DNA of 64,000 nucleotides from the NCBI GenBank assembly GCA_031216915.1, contig CM062291.1, forward strand, positions 38,697,621-38,761,620, in the 5' to 3' direction. Shown piece by piece: positions 1 through 10,857 of the stretch. The DNA is from Pictodentalium vernedei (taxonomy: Eukaryota > Mollusca > Scaphopoda > Dentaliida > Dentaliidae). Each line of letters begins with the position of its first letter. The stretch's first letter is position 1. A program made the translations under genes and the position numbers. The notes under the pieces were generated by a model. The model worked only from the letters and a program-made list of their open reading frames with translations, had not been told where the DNA came from and ran no database searches.

Positions 1-370
1 CGTATGTGCGAGCCTCTCGATCGAGCAATTGCTCCATAGCTAATGTGCTCGACGGGATTTGAGTCGTTCGAGCAATGACTTTACAGTAAATTGCTCGATA
101 GCTTAAAAGGGGGGATAGGTATGTCTTGGGATGGCCTAGAAGGCTGGGCCAAACAGGTAATAGTATCCCCCGATAAGTATCCTATAAAATGTATCCTCGA
201 AAGGTATCCTCAAATAGTATATTGCCAGGCCATAGGTATCCTCAGATACCGAAATGAGGTTAAGAGTCGCATGTGCGAGTCACTCGCACGAGCATTTGCT
301 CTATAGCTCATTTACTCGACGGGATTCGAGTCGTTCGAGCAATGACATTTCAGTAATTGCTCGATAGATT
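1..370 (+). repeat. pair of ~105-bp direct repeats
   Basis: Bases 1-104 and 266-370 are two similar copies of a unit rich in GCTCGA/TCGAGC, both running through a 'gctcgacggga' centre to an end in 'attgctcgatag'. The spacer (105-265) contains the 'ggtatcctcagatacc' sequence also found inside the FB1 elements near 19.05 and 19.4 kb, so the pair may be an interior part of a larger FB1-like element. No coding potential is seen. Confidence 0.6.
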
Positions 371-1075
371 CTTGGCTTTCGGAATCATATAGGCCTTTGT
401 TGTGCACAAGGGAGATACCTCTGTATGGTTAGGTATAGATTAGGGAAAATCAAGCAATCTGATTGGTTAGTTATTTGCAAGAAAGTGAACCGAGGGGATG
501 AATGGGATTAGAACTAGCCTGAACAGACCAGAAAAGCTAAATACAGTAACAAAACGGTTCCATCTGGTAGGCTCTTCTACTCTGTTGTAGTATACTCCCA
601 TTTAATCGAGCATACCCACGGGGGTCCTCACGGTACTACAGCACTATGTACTACTATTATAAGCCATGGTATTGCGATCCCAAAAAAGGATTTAGGGAAA
701 ATCCGTAGCAAATAAAGTCGTTTTTGGTGGTTTTGAGGGATTGTCGAGTTGTTAGTGGTAATTAGATTTACTCTGGTACAAAGGAACAATCCCTCTGAGC
801 ATACCCCTGTTCTGTTGTAAGCCTTTCAGACCCACCAACCACGTGCTTCTATAGAAACCAAGATGGCGGCCTCCATTATACAAAATGGACGACGGAAACA
901 CGTGTCACCCTAACAACAAGCGCTGCGCATGCGCACTAGGACCACGTATTACTATGGTAATGGCGTTGCAACGTGGCCACTCACGTGACGTGGGTTACCA
1001 TGACAACAAAACATGGCGCCATTGGATCACGTGACATGACGCCACGCATGAGATCCCCCGATAAGATTCCCCAAA
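110..1075 (-). mobile_element. FB1 foldback element, half copy
   Basis: This is the reverse complement of the left half of the element at 18108-19837. Bases 420-620 match the complement of about 18560-18790, and 760-1072 match the complement of about 18130-18440, ending close to the FB1 terminus. The right part holds a perfect NRF1-type palindrome (GCGCATGCGC, near 925-935), a YY1-type site (AAGATGGCGGC, 860-870) and CACGTG boxes. No ORF is shared among copies, so it is non-autonomous. No target duplication was found. Confidence 0.6.
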
Positions 1076-1600
1076 CATCTCTGAACAAGCTACTCACGGT
1101 GTAGTTAATCCAGTGCACGATATAGGTCTATTGCATGCCTCATGTTTTATAGTGGGCGGTCTAAATCAAATTCAGGTAGCACTACCTTCCAAAAAATAAT
1201 CCCCTATCAAAGTATCAAATACTCTCATTTCAAACCAGAGCTTGTGAAAATATGGCCAACGCAATGCATCATGAGGAAGCCGATAACTTTCAATATATGG
1301 ATATAAAAGGAAAATTTAACCTGATAATGCGAAACAATATCCCCCAGCTATGTAAACCCATCTGTAACATGACCTGGCGCTTCTTTCAACAAAGGGGAGC
1401 TGAGTTCACAAAAAAATATTTGTTCTTTATGTTGATATATCTAGTTTATTTTTGTGTACTTTTAGCATCTTTCTCTTTTTTGAATGTTTCATTGGCTTAA
1501 CTTGACAAAGTCAAGATAAGCTATTGCCATACCGCGTGGGGAAGTCTGTTAGTCTGTGAGTCTGTTAATCTGTGAGTCTGTGAGTCTGTTCACATTTTCC
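1076..1600. other. unassigned stretch with short GTCTGT tandem
   Basis: I recognise no gene. Bases 1543-1592 contain an irregular tandem of 'gtctgtgagtctgtt'-like units leading into the array that follows. The 82-codon reading frame at 1252-1500 has no recognisable domain, only a hydrophobic tail, and is not supported by any second copy. Confidence 0.5.
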
Positions 1601-2940
1601 TTTAGCACAGTCTACACCCCGTAGTTCTTGTCTGATCGTCACGAAATTTCATATGCAGGTTTGGGGGCATCTCTAGATGAGAACGTCCCCTTTTGGTCGT
1701 GATTGCTCAACCGGTATGGCTGCTCGAGCCCAAAACCCGAAATCCATTAGCACAGTCTACATGTCGTATTTATGAAGGTATTTCATTGTAACTTGGTAGA
1801 ATGCCTCTCTATAATGCCTAGATGAGAACGTCCCCTTTTGGTCATGATCTGTCAACCGTGATGGTTGCCCAAGCCCGAAACCCAAAAATCTTTAGCAAAG
1901 TCTGCAGGTTATATTTAATATGGAGGGATTTTATTGTAACTTAGTTGGATGACTCCGTATGATGTCTAGATGAGAACTTCCCCTTTTGGTTGCGATCTGT
2001 CAACAGTGACGACTACCCGAGCCCAAAACCAGAAAACCTTTAGCACAGTCTACAGGTCATATTGACGGAGGGATTTCATTGTAACTTGGTAGGTTGACTT
2101 CATATTATGTCTAGATGAGAACGTCCCCTTTTGGACGTGACTGGGCAACTGTGACGGCTACAGGGGCCCGAAGCCCAAAAACCTTTAGCACAGTATACAG
2201 GTCATATTTATGAAGGGATTTCATTGTAACTTGGTAGGATGATTCCAAATAATGTCCAGATAAGAACGTCCCCTTTTGGTCGCGATCATTCAGCCTTGAT
2301 GGCTACCCGAGCCCAAAGTCCTTTAGCATAGTCTCTAGGTAGTATTTATGGAAGGATTTCATTGTAACATTGTTAGGTTGACTCCATATAATGCCTAGAT
2401 GATGACATCCCCTTTTGGTCGTGATTAGTCCATTGTGACGGCCTCAGGGGCCCGAAGCCCAAAAACCTTGAGTACAGTCTACAGGTCATATATATGAAGG
2501 GATTTCATTGTAACTTCGTAGGATCACTCCAGATTATGCCTAGATGTCAACGCCCCCTTTTGGTCGCGATCGTTCAACCATGATGGCTTTCCGAGCCTAA
2601 AACCCGAAAAACTTTAGTACAGCCTATAGGTCGTATTTGTGAAGGGATTTCATTGTAACTTAGTAGAATGACTCAGTATAATGTCGAGATGAGGACGTCC
2701 CCTTTTAGTTGCAATCGGTCTACCATCATGGCTATACAGTCCTGAAGCCCGAAAACTTTTAGCCCAGTCTGCAGGCCATATTTATGAAGGGATTTCAGTG
2801 TAACTTGATAGGATGATTCGTTTTGGAATAATTTCACTGCAACTTGGTAACTTTCGTTGATATACGTTAACTGTGAGGGCCACATACATTAACTGTGAAG
2901 TCATATTAACCCACCCCTCAGCTCTTTAGTAAAGCGTACA
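1601..2940 (+). repeat. ~145-bp tandem repeat array, about nine units
   Basis: Units start with a variant of 'tttagcacagtctaca' near 1601, 1746, 1891, 2039, 2184, 2320, 2467, 2612, 2757 and, weakly, 2923. Most spacings are 145-148 bp; one is 136 and the last 166. Each unit carries 'gggatttcattgtaactt', then 'ctagatgagaacgtcccc', then 'gagcccaaaacccgaaa'. Divergence is moderate and spread evenly, which suggests an old array without strong recent homogenisation. No frame stays open across units. Confidence 0.85.
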
Positions 2941-3519
2941 CCTCATAATATTTTTTATTAAAAACATAGCACACAGGGAATAGAAATTAACATATTCCCA
3001 ATTATCACAATTCTTGTCTTATTTCATAATCCTTTCATAAACATTAAACATTATCCTTTTCATCAAACACAACACACAGACAAGTTAAGTTACAGTGTCA
3101 TTGACACTTTCATTTTGTCATTGCTATTGTTTTGTTTTCGTAATCTGCCTCTCTGTAGGTGTTAATTGCTTGAATAAATCTTACCAGGTCTTACCAAATC
3201 TTGAAAGAGAGTCGAGCGGAGTCCTTGTGGGTGTAGGGAGAGGGCGTATCGGAGACAGGTTTGAAATTTAGTATAAAAATCTAACCTCGATTGTTTTATT
3301 ATCCTGACAGCCTGAAAATTGGAACGATTCCACCATTCTCCTAGTTCAGCTGTCTGAACGTATTTTGTACAAGCCCAGTGGAGAAGCCACTATATTTTTA
3401 GATGTCTAAACTATCTCTCTCCGTAGAAAGAGGTAGCTGAGCTACCTGGACGTAGTGTCTGCCAATCGCTCCGTTTTATTGAGAAACTGCCTCTTTCATT
3501 GTGATATTGTCTGCGGAGT
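2941..3519. other. unassigned A/T-rich stretch
   Basis: Nothing recognisable was found: no repeat shared with the rest of the window, no supported ORF, no RNA gene. It separates the 145-bp array from a C homopolymer. Confidence 0.4.
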
Positions 3520-3556
3520 CCCCCCCCCCCCCCCCCCCCCCCCACACACACACACC
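3520..3556 (+). repeat. C24 homopolymer followed by (AC)n
   Basis: C residues at 3520-3543 run directly into a short CA dinucleotide repeat. It is one of about ten long C or G runs in the window. The exact length is probably unreliable in the assembly. Confidence 0.9.
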
Positions 3557-4166
3557 TCTCCCTCTCCGGGAAGTCCTGACGCAGCCACAGTTGAGAAACA
3601 GGTGGAAATATCGCTCTAATGATACAGGATTGGGCTAACTTACCAAGGACGCGATTCACAAATTCACGGGAAAATGCCCTCCGTGGGTTTTCCTGAAAGG
3701 TCTTTCTTTTTAAAAAAAATGAATCTGGGAAAGATTTTTGTCGAAATCTCGAGATTATTATGATCCCCGATGAGTCTGGAGGTGGGATGGTGAAATCTCA
3801 CCCTCGGGGCAAGATATTTGAACCAGACCCTCGGCTCGTCGATTTCCCCATTTCCACCTTCAGACTCATCGAGGATGATTTTTCTCCCCACACACGAGGA
3901 TTACGTCATTATAGATAATTGGCGGTCACGTGCTGACATACCCAATTTATCAAGTCGTAGTCCTTTCGAAAAACAAACAATTTCATCGGAAAGATCGTAC
4001 AAAAGTTAGGTATATACCATAGGTATATACTAAAAAATTGATTTGTAACACTGTCCGTTAAGGCGTTAATGAATTTGCATGTGTCAAACTCTAATGTAAA
4101 TGGCATTGTGAGATTATTGATCGATCGATAAATTCGCGCAGTGATATTATTAAATCTGCAGAGAAA

Positions 4167-4281
4167 CATGGGCTTGAAACAAATCAAGTTTAATATCTGA
4201 ATAATAATTAAATATTGAGTCTATATCAACAATATTTAATTATTATTCAAATATTAAACTTGATTTGTTTCAACCCCCATG
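4167..4281. repeat. near-perfect ~115-bp AT-rich palindrome
   Basis: The arms start 'catgggcttgaaacaaatc' and end with the complement 'gatttgtttcaacccccatg', with a few mismatches and a short centre near 4222. It lies inside FB2, but the other FB2 copy (35.3-35.5 kb) lacks it, so it may be a small foldback insertion. Confidence 0.8.
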
Positions 4282-4373
4282 TTGCAATTGTGCAGACGAT
4301 GATGAAATAATTCCGGCGACCTAATAAAATATACAAATGAGTATGTCACGTGGGGTGGTGGGATAGAAAGGTA

Positions 4374-5650
4374 TCCCCCCATTAGTCAGACACCCCAGTT
4401 GTCAGACAGTTTATAATCACAGATTACTGGGTTGTTTGAATAGCTAATTCCTTACTTACCACCTTCAGAATAAAGTGGGATATTCCAATAAGTCAGACAG
4501 AAAAGAAACAATTAATTAGCTTTTAATGATTTATTTCTTCACCAGTGTGTTTTAGAAATGAACAGAAAATAAATAGAATATAAATGACAATAAAATAAAA
4601 AAATATGAAGTACAATAAGAAGAGTTCTAGGCACAATAAATTAAAATTATGAAATAAATGACAATAAATGCCAATAACACGAATAATCCCACAAATAAAT
4701 AATATCTTTTGTAATAAATAAACAGAAAATCGTATTTTATGAAACAAAGAAAATAAATAGGAAATAAATGACAATAAAATAAAAAATATGAAATAGAACA
4801 AGAAAAGATTTCTGGACAGGAAAATCATACAAAATATTTTTTTGTGTTAAATAAACAGAAAAAACAATATCATGAAAAATATGAAGTACAATAAAGAAAA
4901 TATTCAGACTCTCATTTTATTGCAAATAAATAAAATCATATTTCATGATAACTCATTTCTAACGTAAATAAACAAAAAAACATGTTTTATAAAAAAAAAT
5001 GTAACAAAATGAAAAATGTGAGGTACACATCATAAACAAAGGTACAATATTACAATGACAAACAAAAATGTACAAAAGGAATATTAATTTACAAACAAAT
5101 CATCCCATTCTTAACAGTGTTCCAGCTGCATCAAGGAACTCCACTGGAGACTTTGTTCCCTGTCCTAGTTGTTCCTAAAGGCGGTCCAGGCTCTTGTCAA
5201 TTTCCCTGTAAACCTGTTTCCGGGAGGTGAAGCAGCACCAAAGTCCATTTGAGCAATTTTGATTTTCTCTGCCTTTTAGGATGTCGATGAAGTAGTGATG
5301 AATTTAGGCGATTGTCCAACTTCAGATTCGTCTCTGTAAGGTCGGGCATGTCGTAAATCTTGAATTTTGCACCATAAAGCCTGAAGTTATCAGTGTTATT
5401 ACACAATATATGTGTGATTTTTATGTTTTGATTATTTTTCAGAAAATATTTAAAAGGTATTTTGATTATATGTCAACAAAAACAAAAAAAGTACCGAACA
5501 AAATGTTGAAACTAAATTTTATTCAAATTGTATATATCTGGGTTGTTCCATTTATAACAATAGGTAATCATCTACTTTAACTTCAGCTAATCCCTAATTA
5601 ACTGTCTGACAGCTGGGGTGTATGACAAATGGGTGTCTGACTAATGGGGG
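4374..5650. mobile_element. 1.28-kb TIR transposon, TA target duplication
   Basis: The ends are inverted repeats: CCCCCATTAGTCAGACACCC at the left and its complement at the right, followed inside by 'cagctgtcagacagtt' and its complement. TA dinucleotides flank it (4372-4373 and 5651-5652). The FB2 copy at about 35.52 kb is uninterrupted at the matching place, which confirms the borders. The interior is A/T-rich with degenerate 'aaataaatgacaataaaat' units and no recognisable transposase, so it is non-autonomous. TA duplication suggests the Tc1/mariner group, by inference only. Confidence 0.75.
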
Positions 5651-5734
5651 TAAACCGATAGAAATATCCCACCCTGCTGTCTAATAGATTATTATTGATT
5701 AATTTTGTTCAGCATTAAGTTTAAATGTTGCCCT

Positions 5735-5842
5735 TTACCCAACGCAGACGATATCAAAATTTATTATTTTAAATATCATTTTTTTTCAAATTTTTCAAAA
5801 AATTTCAACAAAACCATATCATGTGACCCCCTCGTTGGCTTG
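5735..5842 (-). mobile_element. half of a piggyBac-like palindromic MITE
   Basis: From 'gccctttacccaacgcagac' to 'gaccccctcgttgg' this is the reverse complement of the right half of the MITE at 28229-28459. The other half is missing, so the copy breaks at the palindrome centre. Confidence 0.65.
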
Positions 5843-6644
5843 ACAACATCAGTTCTTCTTTCCTGTCGTCTAGGTTAAACATATTTTTATTTGCCAAACA
5901 AATAAGTTGCAAATTGGGATTGGAGGACAAGTATCTTTCCACTTAGTATACCCTCCGCTCACTTAACATGATACAAAAAATCAATATAATGGCGAAACAA
6001 ACAAATGACAGAAATGTAAAAAAAAAATATATATATATATATATACTAGAAAATCTAACTTCGCAATAAAAAAGAGTGAGAGAGAGAGAGAAAAAAAAGT
6101 GATTGATTGATTGATGTCCTTTCTGCACCTTGAATCTGTCTCTGTCAATTTGATTTTCCATGCGTTCTGTCGTCTGCAGCACAAAAATAACGCGGTGGGT
6201 AGTTTCGTTTTCCGGGTTAAATTTGTTTTTCGAGTTTTTTTTATCAAATAAGAAGCTGTAGAATGACGATGCGATTATCAGTTTATGGTAAGGCCTAACA
6301 AAAGTAAAAAATCTGTTTCTCAGGCCCTCCCGCATATGGTCCTTTTGGCATCCACATGCTCTCTTTTTATAACCAATGCAAACGGAAAAAAATAATAATT
6401 AAATCGCTTCATTGACTACCCAGGTCCTGTCAATAGCATTGTTAAATTCAATCAAAATGTAAAAAAATAAGCAGTAACAACCATTGCTTCGGTGTGGGAT
6501 TGTTGCTCTCTTGATATAAAAGGGCAAACAGTTTAATGGACGGATGACACACAGACATGACACCAATAACCAAATTGACAAAGTAGACACCATGACTGCA
6601 ATTCTGTTGTGAATAATAGCAATCATGCTGTTCATAAATAGAGG
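5843..6644. other. unassigned stretch with microsatellites
   Basis: It contains (TA)n at 6027-6046, (AG)n at 6077-6090 and (GATT)n at 6101-6114. The reading frames on the minus strand are low in complexity and carry no recognisable domain. Confidence 0.5.
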
Positions 6645-6786
6645 ATATGGAATGAGTGTTTTTCTCATATAATATTTATGAAACGAGTCTATGAAGTTTC
6701 CGTTTTGGCGAGTCTCTGGCGAGCCCAAACGGAAAATTCGGACGAGTTTCATAAATATTATATGAGAAAAACACTCATTCCATATT
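6645..6786. repeat. 142-bp hairpin inside FB5
   Basis: The left arm 'atatggaatgagtg' through 'ttcataaatattatatgag' pairs with its complement, closing on a ~35-nt apex containing 'ccgttttggcgag' and 'ctggcgagcccaaacgg', which also pair. The matching hairpin in copy 2 is 17423-17571. Confidence 0.85.
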
Positions 6787-6841
6787 CTATTTTTCATATG
6801 ACACCCACACGCACAAATTAGCCACTTAGTATGACTTTTTA

Positions 6842-7045
6842 CCCTATCACCTAACTTGAGCTGCAGACGGCACTTGGAAAAAACACCCTCGTATAACTAA
6901 AAATTTCCTTTTTTTGCTTCCAAAACATAGGTTATGACCCCTCATTGGAACGAGCTCGTTCCAATGAGGGGTCATAACCTATGTTTTGGAAGCAAAAAGT
7001 GAAAATATAAAAAAAATGAATGGCGTTTTTCTTGTAGGTAAACGA
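6842..7045. mobile_element. piggyBac-like palindromic MITE
   Basis: The core (6911-6998) is a near-perfect inverted repeat, 'ttgcttccaaaacatagg' to a centre of GGAACGAGCTCGTTCC. TTAA follows the right end (7046-7049); the left TTAA is mutated to TTTA. Termini resemble the family ends CCCTTTACCTAAC. Other copies are at 17154-17365, 28229-28459 and 56089-56236. Assignment to piggyBac rests on TTAA duplication and CCC ends only. Confidence 0.65.
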
Positions 7046-7099
7046 TTAATACAATATAACCCACCCTAAATAGGACAGATAACTTAAATTCTCCCTACT

Positions 7100-7275
7100 G
7101 AAATTATGCAAATGTGACCCAGTTGTATTTTGTTTAGCCAATCAAATTGTCCAGTTTTGAAATTGACCAATGAAAGCTCCCAACTCTAATTATGCAAATT
7201 ATGAAAAAGTGGCCCAGTTGTATTTTGTTCAGCCAATCAAATTGTCTAGTTTTGAAACTGATCAATGAAATTGAC
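7100..7275 (+). repeat. tandem pair of ~90-bp CCAAT/octamer units
   Basis: Two copies of 'cccagttgtattttgtt' followed by 'agccaatcaaattgtc' and 'accaatgaaa' or a variant lie head to tail. ATGCAAAT octamers occur at 7106-7113 and 7192-7199. Both units and both octamers are kept in the inverted copy at 16.9-17.1 kb. Confidence 0.7.
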
Positions 7276-7345
7276 GGAAGGCTTTATTTATCACTGATTA
7301 ATATGAAAACAAAATATCAAATGTTTTATAGTGAACAAAACGGAC

Positions 7346-7781
7346 GAGTCATGTGATAATTGCATATATCTACCATGAATACAGAGCTCAGTGTTTATGG
7401 AATTTAAGGCTCTATCTTAAATGTGTTTTCGAAAGCTGATGTAAATTCAGAAAGTTGCGAAATTAGGTTATACCAACAAATTTCTCAAACTTTCCACTGA
7501 TTTCCTTCCAGTTGTGCTGAGATATCACTTTCTGAATGTTATCTATCATTAACAATTGCAAATAATCTAGAAATAATGAAAGATTTTCTTTAAAGAAAAA
7601 AAACGTTGTATTTAGAACTCAAACACAAATAAAGATCTTCCTGGTTCAAGAGCTGACACTGAAGGCAAAATGTTCTTTAGTTTCCGCTCCACAGTTTTCC
7701 AGGCATTTTCAAAAATGACATGCCATACATTCTCTTCAATTGCAAAAATTATGTAACTTAGTTATCTAACCTATAACAATT
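7346..7781. other. unassigned stretch
   Basis: Nothing recognisable was found; the sequence is A/T-rich and looks non-coding. Confidence 0.4.
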
Positions 7782-7793
7782 ACATTTCCAAAA

Positions 7794-8158
7794 GGGAGCG
7801 CGGTGGCTCAGTAGGTAGAGGTGCAGGCTGCAAGCTGAGAGGTCCTCGGTTCGAATCCCATCTGCGGCAACCGCGTTGTGTCCTTGAGCAAGACACTTCA
7901 TCTCCATTGCCCGCGTGGGGGCACGATGATGCCGTGTACTAAGGCGTACTGCACGTCGATGGTACGCATGTCTTCAAACAATCTAACCCTGCCTGTGCTG
8001 CAGTGTGGAGTTACGATGTTGAGGAGCTGGCAGCTGCTCGTCGTTGCTCGGTGGTTCTCTCCGGGTACTCCGGCTTCCTCCACCCGTAAAACTGTCACGG
8101 TCATGATTAGCCATTGTGCATAAGTATGTGACCTTAAAAAACCATCAATCAATCAATA
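7794..8158 (+). mobile_element. SINE1, full-length, with 12-bp target duplication
   Basis: The tRNA-like head has a pol III A box (TGGCTCAGTAGG, 7804-7815) and a B box (GGTTCGAATCC, 7848-7858), the latter matching the consensus exactly. A body ending 'gattagccattgtgcataa' and an (AATC)n tail follow. The target duplication ACATTTCCAAAA lies at 7782-7793 and 8159-8170 without mismatch, so the insertion is recent. Mobilisation would need a partner LINE reverse transcriptase. Reading frames through it on both strands are shadows. Confidence 0.95.
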
Positions 8159-8170
8159 ACATTTCCAAAA

Positions 8171-8625
8171 TCCACTGAAAACATATAACACTACCTGACT
8201 TCGTAGAAATAAACAATCTGCATGTGGGTGAAATAATTTATTGTCAAATACAGGACTTCAACCCGCAAAATTGCATGAAAAATGTGATATCAGTCATTTT
8301 TAGCTACCCAGTAGCCTCAAAAGCCGAATTTTCCTTACACCAACATACCTAACACTGGAGCATATAACTCCCTGTTTCTAAAATGTGAAAAAACATTCTA
8401 TGTTTCCGTCTCATTTTTAGTTCCATGCCAGGTAACAAAATGACATTTTAAAAAATAGCCGATTTTTCGAAGCCACTGTTTCCCATAATTCATCTGATAA
8501 TTTACCCCTGTTTATTCAGACTCGAACTCTGTCACCAAACCTTCAAATTCTCGTGTCGTATCCTAATGTAATTATATATCTGATACTTAAAATATATCTC
8601 CAATTTACGTGAAATTAGTTTCAAC
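8171..8625. other. unassigned stretch
   Basis: No gene, repeat or RNA was recognised. Confidence 0.4.
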
Positions 8626-8700
8626 ATATCGTCCCCGAGTTCCAATGTGTTCTATGTGCCAGTAGGCACATAGAACACATTGGAACTCAGGGGACGATAT
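8626..8700. repeat. 75-bp hairpin, family HB
   Basis: It is an almost perfect palindrome: 'atatcgtccccgagttcc', then 'aatgtgttctatgtgc', a loop CAGTAG, and the complement ending 'gggacgatat'. The stem sequence recurs at 10790-10857, 45108-45182 and as the outer arms of 24205-26328. It looks like a miniature foldback element with CGTC ends. Confidence 0.85.
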
Positions 8701-9249
8701 GCTGCCCTATGTTTAGAATTTTGCTCCTGTGTAATAGTGCAAAACTACAGAACGGAGCCTTAGGTTTTGCAACCAGAATAGAATTGAATTCATTCTCAAA
8801 GTCGCCTTCGTCTGGGCGGGTCGAGGGAGTGGGGTGGGGAGGGGGGGGGGTTGTCTGGTGTTTAGTATTTTTCTCCTAAATACCAGAACCCCCTAGAACT
8901 GCGCAAATGTCTCTAGAAACAGTCTCTGAATAGCATTGCCTGCTGTTTTCAGAGAAGGAAGCTGTAATTGAATTTATTTACAAATTCGTCCCTCTGTCGG
9001 TATTTGCTGGCTGGTCACATTCGGGCTATTCATGTAACTAAAACGATGACGATAAATGGATTGTGATGCAACATCAGAAATTGACGGTTGGCCAACAACT
9101 ACGACTATTCGCTGGAACGATGACGTTTATTACAATGAGGTGGAAATTAATTGTGTTTGAAGATTAAGTTGTTTTAAGACTGAGTATGTGATTGAGTCGA
9201 TAAACAGTACGTGGAGGGTGAAAAACACAAACAACAAGCGACACACGTG
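8701..9249. other. unassigned stretch with G-rich tract
   Basis: Bases 8831-8850 form a G-rich run able in principle to form a G-quadruplex. Nothing else was recognised. Confidence 0.45.
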
Positions 9250-9270
9250 CCCCCCCCCCCCCCCCACCCC
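9250..9270 (+). repeat. C16 homopolymer
   Basis: C residues at 9250-9265, then A and four C. It is one of several such runs in the window. Confidence 0.9.
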
Positions 9271-9360
9271 AATGAAAATGAAAAGCGCAAAAATCTCCAG
9301 CCAAACAGTTGTTAGGAATAAACATATTGACCTCGGTGTTTTTAAATTTTATTACACATC

Positions 9361-10015
9361 CTTTAAACTCTAAAGTAACGGACTCGCCGCTATGACATAA
9401 ATGTTTCTGTATGTCACTGGTGATGTACAAGCCGGAACTTTTTTCCCAGCACCGTTTATACTAGTTCCTTTCCCGTCGAGTCATCAGTTATACTTCGAAA
9501 AGTTTCCAAACTTCGTTATACAATCATCGATCGTTTGTCCTGTAGTGGGAAAATGAAACGTCCAAAGCAAAATAAAGTCGGTTCATAAAATAATTAGTCA
9601 ACCAAAAAATGAGATAATATTAAAAAGCAATCATTTCCAGCCACAATATTAACCCAATCCAGTGGCCGCCTCGTCTGCGGATCCCCGTTCCACGTCAACT
9701 TTAAACCCTTGTATTTAACGGAATAGGCGCTATGACATAAATGATTCTGTATTCAATGAGTGATGTACAAGCCAGAACTTTTTCCTGCACCGTTCATACT
9801 AGTTCCTTTCCCATCGAGTCATTAGTTACGCTTCGAAAAGTTTCCAAATTTCGTTATGCAATTATCGACAGTCTGTCGCATTGTGTGAAAATGAAAACGT
9901 CCAAAGTAAAATAAAGTCGGTTCACAAAGAATTAGTCAACCAAAAATGAGATAATATTTAAAAAAAAACGCAATCATTTCCAACCAGAACATTAACCCAG
10001 TCCCGTGGCTGTCTT
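9361..10015 (+). repeat. local direct duplication of ~310 bp
   Basis: Bases 9361-9672 and 9706-10015 are diverged copies sharing 'cgctatgacataaatg', 'gtgatgtacaagcc', 'actagttcctttccc', 'cttcgaaaagtttccaaa' and 'attagtcaaccaaaaa'. Differences are scattered substitutions and small indels. No frame is conserved, so it is probably non-coding. Confidence 0.85.
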
Positions 10016-10404
10016 GATTTGTGGATCCGTTATATCTAAATTGGTCAACTTTATTTCGGTAAATCTTCGGACATCCTCACATGCTTCGAACTTTTAAAAA
10101 AGTTTATTCCAGCTGTTTTGCAAATCCGCCCAAAATTTTTACTTGTATTTTACTACGTAATAGCCACCAAATGGTAGGCGTGAATGGACACCTGCTGAAT
10201 CAAGCCAAAGAGAAAAGATAACAAGTGTAATTTAGTCTTGTTCCCTAAAGGTTGTTTTGATTTTTTATCAATTCATTTGATCAGTACCGCTTCAAACAAA
10301 AATAACGGACTCTTCACCTTTGGGTTTAATCATCGGAATTAAAAAATGTTTATCAAATTTTAATGCACGAGAGTAGTACGAGAGCGATGGATCGGCCTCT
10401 ATTG
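10016..10404. other. unassigned stretch
   Basis: Nothing recognisable was found between the local duplication and the FB1 fragment. Confidence 0.4.
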
Positions 10405-10612
10405 GGGGACTTTGGAAGTGACGTCATATCATGTGACCCAGTGGCGCCATGTTTGGTTGCTATGGAAACCGCTTGAACGGTCATCTTGCTACGTCATCCC
10501 CATAGTGATATCTTGTGTTAGTGCGCATGAGCAACGCGTGTTGTTAAGGTGATACCGTTTCCGTCGGCCATTTTGTATACTGGAGGCCATCTTGGTTTGT
10601 ATGGTAGCAGGT
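10405..10612 (+). mobile_element. FB1 terminal fragment
   Basis: It matches the FB1 left terminal region (18150-18390): TGACGTCA near 10421-10428, 'gtggcgccatgtttggttg', 'gtgcgcatgagc', and the complement of a YY1-like site 'ggaggccatcttggtt'. Only the terminal ~200 bp is present. Confidence 0.75.
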
Positions 10613-10629
10613 AGTTGATATGCTATGCA

Positions 10630-10712
10630 TTGGTAACTGGATCCTAGTTTACCATTAAAACAGGACTTGTTTATTCATAGTACACAAGCATTGCTTCATT
10701 TCCCGTGGTTCA
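10630..10712 (-). mobile_element. SINE2 fragment
   Basis: Read on the minus strand it gives the SINE2 head 'gggaaatgaagcaatgcttg' and 'taatggtaaactaggatcc'. It is truncated on both sides. Confidence 0.55.
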
Positions 10713-10789
10713 CACGGGATCTCTACCCCCAAAATGTCATCTTTCCTACCCCGAGTGTCATTTGCTTTTTTATACCGATAACTATAATT

Positions 10790-10857
10790 CGTCTCCTGAG
10801 TTGCAATGTGTTCTATGTGCCAGTAGGCACATAGAACACATTGTAACTCAGTGGACG
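10790..10857. repeat. 68-bp hairpin, family HB
   Basis: The stem 'cgtctcctgagttgcaatg' to 'ttctatgtgc' pairs with its complement around a CAGTAG loop. It is the second compact HB copy; the loop is identical to that at 8626-8700. Confidence 0.85.

Larger units (their letters stand above)
3750..5690 (+). mobile_element. FB2 foldback element, interrupted copy
   Basis: Bases 3750-4373 plus 5651-5690 together correspond to the uninterrupted copy at 35036-35560. Shared landmarks in order are: a long imperfect hairpin around 'gggcaagatatttg' and its complement (3765-3885), 'ggcggtcacgtgctga' (3921-3937), a double 'ggtatatacc' (about 4008-4030), and the right-end 'cacgtgg..ggtgggata' followed by 'tatcccaccctg'. 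The right-end motif is split by the element at 4374-5650. No protein is encoded. Confidence 0.65.
6640..7345 (+). mobile_element. composite foldback element FB5, copy 1
   Basis: This ~0.7-kb block recurs in reverse orientation at about 16845-17576. Parts in order are a hairpin (6645-6786), a TTAA-type palindromic MITE (6842-7045) and a tandem pair of ~90-bp units (about 7100-7275). Each of those units has CCAAT and octamer-like sequence. The right end is 'aacggacgagtca' followed by 'tgataa'. No ORF is conserved between copies, so it looks non-autonomous. Confidence 0.7.

Noticed and set aside
1252-1500. 82-codon ORF with a hydrophobic C-terminus
   Set aside because: No homologous family recognised, no second copy and no splice or promoter context; the A/T-rich tail gives hydrophobic residues by chance.
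7804-7870. tRNA gene
   Set aside because: A and B boxes are good but no acceptor stem closes and the same head starts three other SINEs with target duplications.
7878-8152. Pair of overlapping ORFs on opposite strands
   Set aside because: Both lie wholly in the SINE1 body and recur in other SINE1 copies with frame changes.
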